Origin: Hexactinellida sp. DTS-2022
Lineage: Eukaryota > Porifera > Hexactinellida
Assembly (NCBI GenBank): GCA_028753945.1
Contig: JAPNXP010000004.1
Coordinates: 1,922,001-1,986,000 of the forward strand
DNA: 64,000 bases
Direction of reading: 5' to 3'
Shown: positions 12,150 to 23,393 of the stretch, one piece after another
Numbering within the stretch: the first letter of the stretch is position 1
Layout of the letters: every line of letters begins with the position of its first letter
Notes under the pieces: generated by a model
Databases searched by the model: none
The model's input: only the letters and a program-made list of their open reading frames with translations
Told to the model about the DNA's origin: nothing
Position numbers and translations under genes: made by a program

Positions 12150-12545
12150 AGTGTTAGCAAGTTAGAGCTAAGCTCTTGCTCAACTCTGATTTTCATGATC
12201 GATGGTCAGTGATGGTCACATGACACCTCCATATATGGGCATGGACTTCTTAGCATGGTAACTATTTGGATAATAGTCCAATTTGTTTTTCCAATGATAT
12301 ATGCATAATATATAGATGTGAATAATCGATTAGAGCTAAGCTCTGCTTTCTCTAGTTTATGAGATACAAAATTGCTGAATCATCGAAATGTGGCACATAT
12401 CCATGCCCATATATGGTCATTTTAAAAACGCGGCCTCTGAGGGTCACAAAATGTATTAGGGACGCATAGGAAGTCTTGTATTGCGAGGCTTTTTCACTAG
12501 TACATTTTAATTCTAGGTGCACGGGAGTCTGAAAAATGTATTCAA
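12150..12545 (+). repeat. Dispersed repeat, CCATATATGG-containing family
   Basis: Homologous to 21885-22275 (same strand) and 19540-19860 (reversed), with weaker relatives at 53930-54200 and 56170-56520. Shared landmarks are an AGAGCTAAGCTCT-like palindrome, CCCATATATGG and AATGTATTA..GGAAGTC. It encodes nothing evident. Confidence 0.7.
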
Positions 12546-12563
12546 AGGGGGTGTGTTAGAAAT

Positions 12564-12671
12564 CGGAGGGAGACATTTGTGTACAGAGACATTTGTGTAC
12601 AGAGCTAGTGCGACGTTTGTGTACAGAGCTAGTGCGACGTTTGTGTACAACTAGTGCGACGTTTGTGTACC
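12564..12671 (+). repeat. MULE left terminal inverted repeat
   Basis: Five tandem ~18-24-bp units share the core TTTGTGTAC; the inner three carry GTGCGACG before it and the outer two read AGACAT. It mirrors 15933-16037. Such subterminal arrays are usual transposase-binding sites. Confidence 0.85.
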
Positions 12672-12805
12672 TCTTGAAGTCCTTAAACCTCGTTAGTTTT
12701 GTGCATTATTTGGGCTATTCTATTGTCCGGCTTACTATATACGAGTACTGGAGTACGTATATTGTAGGCTAATTTGTGAAACTTCATAGTCTAGGGAGCA
12801 AGTTA

Positions 12806-12910
12806 CAGTAAACTCGCGTTATAACGAACTCGGTTATATCGAATTCCCTTATATCGAAGTCCGGTTATATGGAGTAATTAACTGGATCCCTTCGACTTCG
12901 ATATAACGGA
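12806..12910 (+). mobile_element. pogo-like element fragment inside the MULE
   Basis: TA followed by CAGTAAACTCGCGTTATAAC and several CGGTTATATCGAA-like repeats, as in the left end of a pogo/Tigger MITE. The right end lacks its terminal CTG-TA, so it is incomplete. The MULE DNA from here to 13830 shows no other feature. Confidence 0.5.
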
Positions 12911-13833
12911 AGTTGACTAGTTTAATTTTAATATACGAGTCACAACTACAATAAAGAGATATCAGTTGTGTAACAAGCAGAGAGTGGGTGATTTACACCA
13001 AATAGGTAGACAAGAAAACAATCAACTACAAAATCATCCCGGGGTATTTATTGGTAAATATAATAATTGCTTAACGTTTACGAGAAGATTTATTGAATGC
13101 ACAGGTAAAAAGTTCAGATATTTAAGTTGTTTAGATATGTCCTTAGCCTACCATGTAGTAATTACTACGAAAAGTTTCAAAATATTAAGTACTAGAATTT
13201 TATCATACACATTAAAACTCAAAGAAATTTGGTCCGGAATTGAATTTTGAACTGGAGGAATAGCCTATATAGAAACAAGTTTAAATGTATAAGGAAAATA
13301 TCAACATTTGTTTATTTTTTTCTATAGGATTGTAGTAGAGAGACATGGAACTATATTGCATATTAATAGGAGATTCTAAATGACTTACAACGACTATTAA
13401 GCGAATATTATTAACAAGCATGGTTAATATTATGACTTTAATGTACGTATAGAAAAAGATAAAAAAAATCCAACATTATGTTGCGGTTTGGTTTAAACGG
13501 ATTTATAGAGTAAATTAGTGGATTAAGATGATTTGAATAGATGTGGCGCACAAAGGGCGTCTTTTGCGGAAGCAAGGTGTCCACAGCCGCGCAGCCCAAG
13601 CAATCAAAGCGTGCTTGTTATAATAATATTCAAACACCAAATTATATCAAATTCTCCAATTACGAATGTATTGGAAACATACGAGATCTGTGTACAATTT
13701 ATCTCTGTGTATAAAGGTTGTAGATATAATTAATGATTTGCATGTTCTATAATATAATTAATACACTATAAGCATATAATTACGCATAAAATTACTAAAT
13801 TTACGGATAAAGTTGCGAGATTTGCTAGTGCTA

Positions 13834-15345
13834 CTAAAGAGACACCTTAAAAGCAATGCTTTTAAGGTAGGTGAGAATAGGTCTAGTGTAGTAATTCATT
13901 ACCAAGCTAACCATCGTGAATTCCTTTTCCAATGATGTTCTGGATTTAGTCGGGGGCTTTCCAGAATAATATTGAGCTTGCCTAAGTTCTACACTAGATT
14001 GCTCAATCTTAAGTGCATGACAAAATTTCCAAAAGGTAGGGTGATGTGATGCGACGGTTGTCGAAAAGGCGCGGTGCCAGGCTTCTACTGAATTCGTAGT
14101 GGTAGGTATTCCGTAAGCCACTAAATCAAAATTGTTCCACATTTCAATTGGAAATAAAGGTGGATGGTAAACCCCAAATTCATCAATTTCTCCAACATAA
14201 ATATCTCGAAAGTAATTATATACACCTAGTGCTTTAGGCGGAAGTTGACTTTTTAGGGTTTCAAAAGCTGTTAAAACAAATTGGGAAGGTAGATAAGCCA
14301 AAGCTGGTAACATTCTAACATTGATTGAGAATTCTGTATTATTAGAATAGATTGTTTTCAATCCTAGATCCTGGACCTTTCGATAAACGGATTGTGATAG
14401 ATGGAAGAAGCAACCTTTAATGTTTGCCCTTGGCCAAACTTCTGCAAATGTGTTGATTGCGGCTTTTTCGAAATCAACTAAAAGAAATTGTGGATTAGAA
14501 CCTGGACACAACTGTTGAATAATGTGCCACATTTTGCGATAATAGGAAAAGCTCTTTCCTGGCAGTAATATGTAAATAGAAGGAAGCAAATGTCCATCTC
14601 TGAAAGGGTAAGTTCCTCCAACTAGCGCATGGACCGTGTAAAGTTGTACGAATAGGCTAGGGACAACTTTAAATGTTCCGTCTGCCATCCATATTGTAGA
14701 ATAGGATAGAATTTTCTTGTTTTCTTCAGTGGAAAACATGACAATTCTGTCTAATCCTGGTCCAGAATCATAGGCAAAAAAGTTATTTCCACCTAAAGTT
14801 TGGATTATTTCATCAAAGTGGAGATCAAAAAGAGTGGTAGGATTTGTTGGCGCAGGTCTAATTCTTTGACAAATCTTTTTTAAACTTTTTTCACGTGGTA
14901 GAAGTGTTTTAGCAATGTTAGAAAGTTGTCCTGACGCTTCTGCAATAATGCGATGAGGGTTATCATGCGATTCTAGGGCACGTCTCTTTACTCTTGCACG
15001 AAATTCCAAAACTTCTTCTTTACCAATCTCTTCGCCATGGCAATGTTGGCCTATTAGTTTTATGACAGTTGTCGCAGTTGTGTGAATACGGCCTTTGCAA
15101 TTCTTCACCTGACAGCGCCATTGTTGTTTAGCCTTTGTTGCACGCTGAAAATTGTAGATATAGCCACAATATGATAATTTATCCCGCGATCTGGATGACT
15201 TTATCAATTTAAAATCTAGATCTTGTGCATGTGCAGATAGATCTCCAATTGCTTCGGTAGAATGGTCTAATGTTGAGTTGGTATCTTCTTGTAGTGGGTC
15301 AATCTCAGATAAAAAGATAGAACTATCCGTGGGCGCCGACATCAT
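13834..15345 (-). CDS. MULE transposase with FLYWCH-type zinc finger
   Basis: 503 aa, uninterrupted. A FLYWCH-like zinc-binding module spans about residues 56-104, with C78, C83, H101 and H103 as likely ligands and W76 in place. The MULE catalytic core follows: D222 in MADGTF, D291 in LVDFEKAA, and E421 in TNSVEAWHRAF, with the CFFH motif at 312-315. It should bind the terminal repeats and catalyse cut-and-paste transposition. ATG at 15345 is the first in frame; a TAG lies four codons upstream. The start overlaps the end of the 177-aa ORF by 23 bases in a different frame. A related but broken copy lies at 39070-40620. All catalytic residues are present, so it may be active. Confidence 0.92.
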   Translation of the reverse strand: MMSAPTDSSIFLSEIDPLQEDTNSTLDHSTEAIGDLSAHAQDLDFKLIKSSRSRDKLSYCGYIYNFQRATKAKQQWRCQVKNCKGRIHTTATTVIKLIGQHCHGEEIGKEEVLEFRARVKRRALESHDNPHRIIAEASGQLSNIAKTLLPREKSLKKICQRIRPAPTNPTTLFDLHFDEIIQTLGGNNFFAYDSGPGLDRIVMFSTEENKKILSYSTIWMADGTFKVVPSLFVQLYTVHALVGGTYPFRDGHLLPSIYILLPGKSFSYYRKMWHIIQQLCPGSNPQFLLVDFEKAAINTFAEVWPRANIKGCFFHLSQSVYRKVQDLGLKTIYSNNTEFSINVRMLPALAYLPSQFVLTAFETLKSQLPPKALGVYNYFRDIYVGEIDEFGVYHPPLFPIEMWNNFDLVAYGIPTTTNSVEAWHRAFSTTVASHHPTFWKFCHALKIEQSSVELRQAQYYSGKPPTKSRTSLEKEFTMVSLVMNYYTRPILTYLKSIAFKVSL

Positions 15346-15856
15346 CCATATCAGCTAATGCACTTTGCAATTGTATTGCGTTCTCTGTAGCCTCTCTGTT
15401 TAGCGATTCCATCTGTTGCTGTCTACCATGGCAATAATTGTGGAAATCTGAAAGCTTCTCAAATACTTCGGAACTATTGATGAAAGTGATGTCATCTTCA
15501 TTTGCACCTGTCCAAGTTAAGAGTCCGCTAAATTCTTGAGTATCTCCCCAATTCATCACTGCCACCTTTAAACTTTGAGTAATCAGTTTTACTTTGTATG
15601 CAACTTTCAAATTAGGTTTTCCCAGAGTAACAAACGTATCATCTAGTCCTAGTGACATTTGTCTGAAAGTATTCTCGGGATTTCGAAATGGAAAAACAAT
15701 GGCTATCAACACTTCTATTGGTATATCTATGAGCTCTGATACCACGTTAAAACTGTTATTAAGAGATTTCGCGAGTGCAATTCCATGAAGAGGAATCCAT
15801 TTGTTCTCCAAAAATAAGTTCCATGATATAGACAAATAATCCATTATTGACAACAA
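15323..15856 (-). CDS. Unrecognised 177-aa ORF upstream of MULE transposase
   Basis: I do not recognise this protein. It is intact from ATG at 15856 to TAG at 15323 and lies just inside the right terminal repeat, so it would be the first ORF of any transcript reading into the element. It is mildly acidic, with a hydrophobic stretch near residues 44-56 (PIEVLIAIVFPF) and a polar Gln/Glu-rich C-terminus (GRQQQMESLNREATENAIQL) that could form a helix. Its last codons overlap the transposase start at ATGGATGATG. Possible roles are an accessory protein translated by reinitiation or shifting, or the 5' part of a spliced transposase. No counterpart precedes the second MULE copy. Confidence 0.6.
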   Translation of the reverse strand: MLSIMDYLSISWNLFLENKWIPLHGIALAKSLNNSFNVVSELIDIPIEVLIAIVFPFRNPENTFRQMSLGLDDTFVTLGKPNLKVAYKVKLITQSLKVAVMNWGDTQEFSGLLTWTGANEDDITFINSSEVFEKLSDFHNYCHGRQQQMESLNREATENAIQLQSALADMDDVGAHG

Positions 15857-15932
15857 ACGATGCGAAAGAATTTACTTATGACAGATTATTTATGTACTAT
15901 TCTTAATTAAAGCTAATTTATGAATATTATTT

Positions 15933-16037
15933 GTACACAAACGTCGCATTAGTTGTACACAAACGTCGCACTAGTTGTACACAAACGTCGCACTAGCTAT
16001 GTACACAAATGTCTCTGTACACAAATGTCATACTCCC
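15933..16037 (-). repeat. MULE right terminal inverted repeat
   Basis: Mirror of 12564-12671, with five TGTACACAAA-type units in tandem. The first ORF starts about 80 bp inside it, so any element promoter must lie in or beside this repeat. Confidence 0.85.
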
Positions 16038-16427
16038 GTTAGAAATAGGACACCAAGGATAGATAATGTGCCCTAACTAAGCGAATTTTCTCTTTCTATA
16101 TGATTTTTTTATCAATTTTGGTGTTTTTACCACAGACTATCAAATGGGCCAGGTATATTCAAGGAAAATCACCAAAAATCTTTTCAGTTACAGCAAACAA
16201 TCCATCTGAAAGTGCTGAACCACTGAAAAACTACACTCAGCACTTCAAATATCGACTTATAGAGGTCAAAATAGTCGAGATATTGTACGTTTGACCTTTG
16301 CATATCCTTGGGGGTTTAATCAAGCGTCTATAGATAAAATATAATTTTTTTGTGATTTTGTAGGAATTGGCAAAATAGTACTCGTAGGTAGCGTTAAGTA
16401 CTAAGTTCGAACTTAAGTCGTATTCAC

Positions 16428-18362
16428 CAGGGTTGCCAACCCTCCCGCTTTTTAGCCTTTATATCTCCCATCCTCCCGACCTCCAAGCCAAAATTTTCAA
16501 ATTCCCGTTTTCTTGGAAATTTGTCCTATTTTAGGATTTTATGATATGTATAAGTAAATAACTGATTTTTTTGCAAAAATTAGTCTATATTACCGTAATA
16601 ATATAATATACAAGTTCCAAGTTTTGTTCTACTCTTGTATCTTATATATTAAATCACAATGATTTTTTTTTGTTTTTTGTTTGTTCAGAATTGATTGAGG
16701 AACTGGTAAGAGCTACAGACTTGAAATTTGGCAGGGGGGTGGGAAATAGTGTATCTAGAAACAAGTTCTAATTTCTAAGAAAAATATTCACATCTTCCCT
16801 TCCCTAAAGGTGACAAAATTTTAGCCTATTAATTTCGAGGGTTTTCCAGTATGGATTAGCAGCTAGCATTCAATTCGTATAAAAGGATTTTAGTGTACCT
16901 ATCAATTGTTAAGTGTGCATTATAGAATGCCTAACTGAGACTGTGATTTAATTGGTCGAGAGTAAATTCATTTATCCAATTAGTCATTCTAACATTATAT
17001 TGTTGTCTATTTGATATCCAATAATTACCAATCAATACAATAACTTCTACACAGCCCAAAGTCAGCGGTCCACTGGCACAGAGTTGTCAGTTCCTTAGTG
17101 ATATTTAATGAATTTCTATTTGGAGTCGGTTCATTATTATACACGGACATGCGTTAAAATCTAGAAAATTGTAAGTTCTAATTAGCATAAATATTCAACA
17201 ATACAGGCGCTGATTAGTATTTCCAAATTTATTTGTTCTGTCCTTATACGTATATACCTATGGCTAGGGCTCACGGATATAAATAGACAGCTTAGGGGGG
17301 CACAGTCCTACTTTCAAACAATAGCATTACTGTTATATGTGTCATTAGCGGTCACCTAAATATCACCCATATGATTCCCCGTAATATATTGAACCTGTGT
17401 ATAGGGCCTTTGAATTTTAAGTAATGCCAAGGGGTAAGTATTACAGCCCGTCCTTTTTATTACAAAATGGCAAAAGCGTTAGGGAGGGCCAGGGGTATAT
17501 AATTTTGTTAATTTTTCGTCACACAACCGACATTTTTATAGGCTCCTAGAATCAGTTTGAGCTCAATCATGCACATACATTACGCAATTTGCATTAAGTC
17601 TATTGGAGTATGTATTTAAAATACAACCGGCATTAATTTGAAAAGGTTTCTGCTTTAAATACAAGCGAGGGCCGCAGGCCTGAGTGCAAGTTGTAAGAAC
17701 GTGCGTAGCGCGGGCGAGCAGCTTGTGTTAGTTAAGATTCTATAGCCCCCTTATTATTACACTGTACTAAAATTATGTTTTAATTCGACTTTGGAAGAAA
17801 TTCTTAAAAATATCCCGGGTGGCTTACATCCTCCAGAAAGTTGTATTCCAGATATGATGCTGCATTTTTTCTCTTTTAGTATATATTTAAATCAATGCAA
17901 CCAAGGGTGGAATAAGCTTTACAACATATTTACAAATTTGATTGCCTAATCGTCATGAAATTCCTAGAAATCTTTAGAAAAATGTCCATAAATGACATGA
18001 ACTTTTGAAGATATTTAAATCTGCTACATCTACGTATATCTACTAAAAAACTACTTTGTAAAAATTATAATTCAATAATCTACTATTTCGTTTTGTTGTG
18101 TTATTGCATACATTGTGAATACGAGATACGCGAGAAGAAATTTGATAGATAGAACTTGAAAAATAAGCGTTTCCTAATTGTAAATATTCAAACGTAAAAT
18201 TAATCAGTTTGTATCGTTCTATTCATGGTAAATTCAAAGAAATACCATATATTTTGAGACTCCCGCTTTTCTCCCGATTTTTCATCTTCGACCTTTTTGG
18301 TAAAACTCCCGCCAAAAAATGGCAAACCTCCCGCTTTTTGGTTTTCAGAGGTTGGCATCCCT
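16428..18362. mobile_element. Large non-autonomous hAT-like element
   Basis: The left end CAGGGTTGCCAACCCTCCCG and the right end, which in reverse reads AGGGATGCCAACC, are hAT-type. The 8-bp GTATTCAC lies on both sides (16420-16427 and 18363-18370). Both subterminal zones repeat the word CTCCCGCTTTT. About 1.9 kb of interior has no convincing ORF; a GC-rich patch lies at 17660-17730. The outer flanks carry an AAGTTCGAACTTAAGT palindrome, so it landed in an older repeat. Confidence 0.8.
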
Positions 18363-18601
18363 GTATTCACTAAGATTGGTATTCACTAAGATTTTAGTTT
18401 GTACTTAAGTTCGAACTTAAGTACGAACTTTAAGCAAGCTAGGGAGGTTGCTTAAGTAATTTTGTATTAGACTAAATTAAGAATTTCTTCGGATTCGTAA
18501 TAATAATAGTATACTTTTATGCTACTCTCTAATTTGGTAGGCATAATGCAAGTAAAATCGTTATATTTCTGCACACTATCTAGTCTAGCTAATAACAAAA
18601 T

Positions 18602-19140
18602 TTAAGATTTTTTTAACAGCTTCTGACGTTTCAGCCTGTAGTACTCCCTCTGCCCTTCAATTAGCTGAAGTTGTGCTGCGAATACAGCCATCTGTTGCAA
18701 CAGCACTTCCTGCTGTAAGGGAGTAAGTCAGCTACCTTCATTTCCGACTGCTGCTGGGACTCAGTTGGACGTTGATAATCTGTTGGATCACGTCTTCGCT
18801 TCCTACTTTTCTTCCCGTTACGATTAACGTTAATGTTGGGTTCTTCGGGAGCATAAAAAATTGACGTATCGTCTACAGTACCTAGCTGAGGAATCTGTTC
18901 GCTGCTGGATGCTGTTGCTGGAATAACGAAATTATCGACAGCACCTGAGATTCCGATAAAAGCTGGGGTGGTCTCAAACTTCTCTCTAATTCTATCAGAG
19001 TTATTTATACTCCTATCTGCAGCTAAAATTAATACTTCTTCGTCTTCGACTATTCCAGCGAAGTTTGAGCCCCCTCCGGTTATTCTAGATTCCCTAACGC
19101 TGGTTCCGGCTTTGAATCGACCAAAGTTGGAAATGTTCAA
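18602..19140 (-). pseudogene. C-terminal part of a Myb/SANT-like protein
   Basis: The segment has RESRITGGG near its start, a serine- and proline-rich middle, a basic patch (GKKSRKRRRDP) and, after a single-base shift near 18710, a Gln-rich helical tail (LQQEVLLQQMAVFAAQLQL) ending at 18602. This is the usual C-terminal layout of Myb/SANT-like proteins linked to Harbinger transposons and their host derivatives: SANT, a TGGG hinge, an acidic and low-complexity middle, and a terminal coiled coil. The matching SANT half lies 3.5 kb upstream on the same strand at 22622-22825. It may be one gene with a long intron, or two broken fragments. The shift argues for a pseudogene. Confidence 0.55.
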
Positions 19141-19539
19141 ATTTTTACAATATTTTTACAGACACTGCGGAAGGATGGTATCTATCGAGGGGACTTGGGT
19201 TTTCATCGATCCGATCATTATTTCCAGAGTTATGACTGTTTTAGTATAGCAGCTTTTAATATTAAAACGCGGTTTTATAACTCCAAAGGTGTTGCCCACG
19301 TTAAAATAAGTATTTATTGCATTTACAACGTTTCAATATTCAGACATATGATAGTCTGACAAACAATTTTCACAACTCAACAAATTTTTTAGATAAAAGT
19401 GGAAATTGCAAAAGTTATAGCCCTTCGGCGGTCTTCAGGGTACGGATTCTTGACTAATTTGTAACTCAGAGAGGAAAAGAGATAAATTAAAATTACACTA
19501 GTGAAAAGTGATCAGCATACATGGTTTCCCATATGTAAA

Positions 19540-19860
19540 TAATACATTTTGTGAGCCTAGGACGCCCAGTTTTCGAAATTGCCCTATTTGGTAGTGTGAA
19601 TGTGACCAATTTTGATGACACATGCAAATTTGTATCTCCTAAACGGGAGACTCTAGAGATTAGCTCTAAATTACTAATCACATTGATATATCATCTCGAA
19701 ATCATTGCAAAGTCAAAAATGAGTCAAAACCAAATGGTTACCTTGCCATAAACTTTGAATGCCCATATATGGAGGTGTCATGTGACCATCAAAGAGAGAC
19801 AATCCAAATTCAAAAGTGAACTAGAGCTTAGTTCTAACTTTCAGACACTATCAGTGATTG
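19540..19860 (-). repeat. Dispersed repeat (reversed copy of 12150 family)
   Basis: Contains CCCATATATGGAGGTGTCATGTGACC, AGAGATTAGCTCT and TAATACATTTTGTG in the order expected from reversing 12150-12545. Lies between the two halves of the SANT gene. Confidence 0.7.
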
Positions 19861-19869
19861 AATTCCAGC

Positions 19870-21880
19870 GAGATGGCCGATTTTAATTCCTTCCCGAATC
19901 AATATTCTTCCCTTCAGACGTGTCGAAAATCCTCTCTGCCACCTGAATACCACCATATCTAATTATGGCATGCCACAATTTTAAAGCATAGTTTTGGGGA
20001 ACTTTTTGAAGTTATAACGCTGAGATTTGGAATATAGCACAATAATAAGTAAACTTAGACCTGTTACAGTTCCGATTTCCGAATTCGTCCTTATTTTACA
20101 AACCTGGGCCCTTTAGGAGCAAAAAAGTGGCTCAAATGTGGAAAACCGTCCGTTTTTTCATAAATCCAGCAATTCCGACGGAAAAATTTGACTTTTTAAT
20201 ATTAGGACCTTCCTAGAGTAACTCAAGGGGTAATGGAAGAATGGATTTAACCGATTCTAATTTTTGTAATCTTTATCAATTCTTTATAATTAACCGTAGA
20301 CTGCCGGAGTGATTTTCAGGAAAATAGCATACCCTGTAGTTCTTTGAATTTAATATTTAGAACCTAATAATTTGAAATCCAACAAGAGCACAATAATATA
20401 TCAACATTCTAGAATTTTTGAAAAATTTACCAAAGGATTTCGACAAAAAGTGATGTCACATACTTTATCTTTAAATCGATATAACGCCGTTAACATGTAA
20501 GTAATCCTTTGTTTTTAAACTTGAATAATGACGACTATCTTATTAGTCATCAGATCTCAAAAATTGAACAAATCCGATTCACTAAACGAAAGTTACATCT
20601 TTTTAAAAAAATCGGCAAATTTGTTTTTGATGAACCATGGATTACGAAAAATTACATATATTTGAGTTATATCGATCACAACTCTGTATTAGTCAAACCA
20701 AATATACTAAAATAGATATTATTTAGTCTAATATCTTCTTTCGGGTATTTCTACGGTGAAATTAGAACATTTATAATTTAGAAAAGCAAGTGGCGGGCAA
20801 GTGGAGCAGTTCACTTTTCTGCTACGTCATCATAACAATTTCTGAAAATTTAGATTTTTTGAATGAAATCGATAGAGAGTACAAAACCATGTCTAAATCC
20901 CAATTTTCTTGAAATTTGAATTATTTGATCGACCTGTTTTCCTCCTGGCACAACGTGTATCAGGAGGCAGTCTACAGTTAAGCTTTTAGTACTATATTCT
21001 TCTCTATGGGAGCTTAAATACAGAATTTTAAAAAAATGAGTGCTTAGAAGCCTTATATTAGAGCGCTAGCAGTCTTAAAATAGCCTATACACTATGTCCT
21101 TATAGATTAGGAAGTATTAGCTTACTAGGATAAACGAGTAGATAGTTATAGATACTCACTAATGAGTTTATAGTAGCATCCAGCGTTAAAGCTAGCATCA
21201 ACTTTTGACTTGGCAGCTAACTTCAGGTTATTCCATTTATTTCTTAATAACAGTATTCCTTATAAGAAACTGATAAATCACTATAGAACATCTCTATAGA
21301 TTCTCTGAATACTTCTAAGTAACCTCAGAACTTCATCTGGATAAAAATAGCGAAGAATTTATTCATTCAAGTGCATATTGAATTGTTTTGTCTAGGTATG
21401 GATTCTTTTAATATACAGTTATGCGCGTCTATTCAATATAACATAGGCAGTGTCAAGCAATTACTTAGTTTCTAATTGTTCTAGAATGTTCTCTAGCTCA
21501 ATTCAACTAGATAAAGGCCTAATCTTTCGACTCAGTTTCCAACAACATGTGATTTCGAAATTCCATCAACGAATATGAAGGGGAGAGCGTCTAAAGGTAA
21601 GGATTTTTGATTGTTTATTTTATTTTGAGATTGTTTCTCTCTTATTAGTAGAAGTTTGGAGTTTTTGCTTATTCATTCACTGCTTTTTAAATGTTAGTGG
21701 TATAGAACTTGTAGAAAAAAATTTGAGCTCTTAATCTATCTTGATTTCGTCAAACTCCGTGACATTACCCCCCAAACACCGGCATTTATATTATATTGAG
21801 AAAAAGGCCGTAAAGAATCCCCACACGATTAAATTTACGAATTAGTATTCGATAACTATACCATCTAACTTAAAATGGAT
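19870..21880. other. No recognisable feature
   Basis: About 2 kb of AT-rich DNA between two dispersed repeats. Short open frames (for example 20509-20715, 68 aa) show no motifs and I do not call them genes. Confidence 0.6.
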
Positions 21881-21884
21881 TTTA

Positions 21885-22275
21885 ATGATGTTACTAGGAA
21901 GTTGGAACTAAGCTCTAGCTTATTATTTAATTACAAAGTTCATGGTTTCATTTCTGAAATGACACCACCATATATGGATATGTAAATTTATAGAAGAGTG
22001 ACCATTTGGTTACGAGTTCATTTGTACTTCCAATGAGTTTGTAGTGGGATATTGATGTGAATAGATGGTTAGATCTAAGCTCTAGAGTTTATACTTTCGT
22101 TGATATAAATTTTGCTGTGTCATCAAAATTGGGCACATTACATGCCCATATAGGAATCATTTTGAAAACGGAGGGTGTTAGGGTCCCAAAATGTATTATG
22201 AACGTATAGGAAGTCGGGTATTGCGAGCATTTTGAGACGTTTATTTTGATTCTAGCTGCTCGGGTGTCTGAGAAA
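21885..22275 (+). repeat. Dispersed repeat (12150 family, direct copy)
   Basis: Aligns with 12150-12545 through CCATATATGG, GATGTGAATA, CTAAGCTCT, ATGCCCATAT and AATGTATTATGAACG..GGAAGTC. Confidence 0.75.
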
Positions 22276-22621
22276 AAAAATTGACAAGAAAACGTACCCT
22301 CGAATGAGATTATAGACCATAAATGTTTAGATTTTCACTTTTTTCGAATTTTTTTATCAATTGTTGTTTATTTTCGTCATTGATTGCTAGGATAGAGTAA
22401 TGATACCACCAATCTTACCATTGTTGAGGAATACAGTACTGATAATAGTTCAAAGTGGAGAAACCAGTGATCCGCTGTACAAAATAGCTCATAACTCTGA
22501 AAATACGCGTGGACGTGGCTCAAAACCATATACAAACGTTAGTTATGGTCCTTCGGCAGTGTTTGGTACAAAAAAAAAGTAAGTTATGTTGTCTTTTGGA
22601 GCGAAATTTCCGATTTTTTCC

Positions 22622-22825
22622 CTATAAGGAACACCCTTCATCTACCCCTCTATTATTTCCATATACAGCGTTTACTTTGCCTGTAATGGTTTTCCACAGT
22701 TCCTTCTTCTTATTGAGGTCAGCGCTGTTTCCTGAACCTCTCAATAAGTCGCCAGCAGATTCATTTTCACCAATGAGCGTGCACTCTTCTTCCTTAGTCC
22801 AATTTATCTTCCTGGATTTTTCCAT
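22622..22825 (-). pseudogene. Myb/SANT-like DNA-binding domain fragment
   Basis: 67 aa from ATG at 22825. KINWTKEEECTLI is the first helix with the SANT tryptophan; ADLNKKKELWKTITGKVNAV carries the second tryptophan and GNNRGVDE precedes the third helix, which is missing. Length and order fit the Myb_DNA-bind_5 type found in Harbinger-associated and zeste-like proteins. The frame ends just after a GT-containing GAAGGGTGTTCC, a weak donor candidate. The C-terminal half is plausibly 18602-19140. A continuous spliced gene would need a ~3.5-kb intron filled with repeats. Confidence 0.6.
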
Positions 22826-22967
22826 TCCGTTTAGAATTTGTTTTGTTCAACAGCAATTTATACAAATGGGAGAAAGAACATTGATCATGAAAATTAATCT
22901 TCAATGGAATTATATGCATTTGTTATTTTGGCATCAAAGGATTCAAAGCTACTTTGTATATGTATAG

Positions 22968-23118
22968 AGAACTTAACTGTTTCATGTATTGAGAACTTAA
23001 CTGTTTCATGTACGGTATATAGAACTTAACTGTTTCATGTAGTATTGAGAACTTAACTGTTTCATGTATAGAAAACTTAACTGTTTCATGTATAGATAAC
23101 TTAACTGTTTCATGTTTA
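22968..23118 (+). repeat. Minisatellite of GAACTTAACTGTTTCATGTA
   Basis: About six to seven copies of a 20-28-bp unit, most starting (A)GAACTTAACTGTTTCATGT and separated by short TATTGA- or ATA-type spacers. It makes a repetitive minus-strand frame (HETVKFSI-like) that has no support as a gene. Confidence 0.85.
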
Positions 23119-23393
23119 GACAGACTGACGTACGTAGACACTTATCTAAATGTTCTTAGGAAGCACTTGTCTACATACCAGTGTCATAGCCTACTCTATA
23201 TAAGGCCTGCATCAAAGCTGATATTTTGCACCAAGGATGAAATAGTGTACGATATTATTATTGACCCATAGTTATTTACATTTATCTCTGTACAGTTAGA
23301 AATATTTTAAAAATATTTGGATCAACTTGTTGCTGATTTTTGTTAATTTTAGTAATTAATTAATACAATTCTCCTTCCACCGATATTTGAAGC

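Larger units (their letters stand above)
12564..16037 (-). mobile_element. Complete Mutator-like (MULE) DNA transposon, 3474 bp
   Basis: The 9-bp direct repeat GTTAGAAAT sits immediately outside both ends (12555-12563 and 16038-16046), the target duplication length typical of MULEs. The ends themselves are inverted: CGGAGGGAGACATTTGTG on the left against GGGAGTATGACATTTGTG reversed on the right. Terminal repeats of about 105 bp are built from tandem GTACACAAACGTCGCACTAG-type units. The element encodes an intact 503-aa transposase and an overlapping 177-aa upstream ORF, both on the minus strand. A pogo-type fragment at 12806 and about 900 bp of unassigned DNA fill the left part. Intact ORF, ends and duplication suggest recent insertion. 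Confidence 0.9.

Noticed and set aside
22923..23141. 72-aa HETVKFSI-repeat frame and a CRISPR-like reading of the array
   Set aside because: It is a simple minisatellite with 2-8-bp spacers in eukaryotic DNA; no unique spacers and no cas genes.
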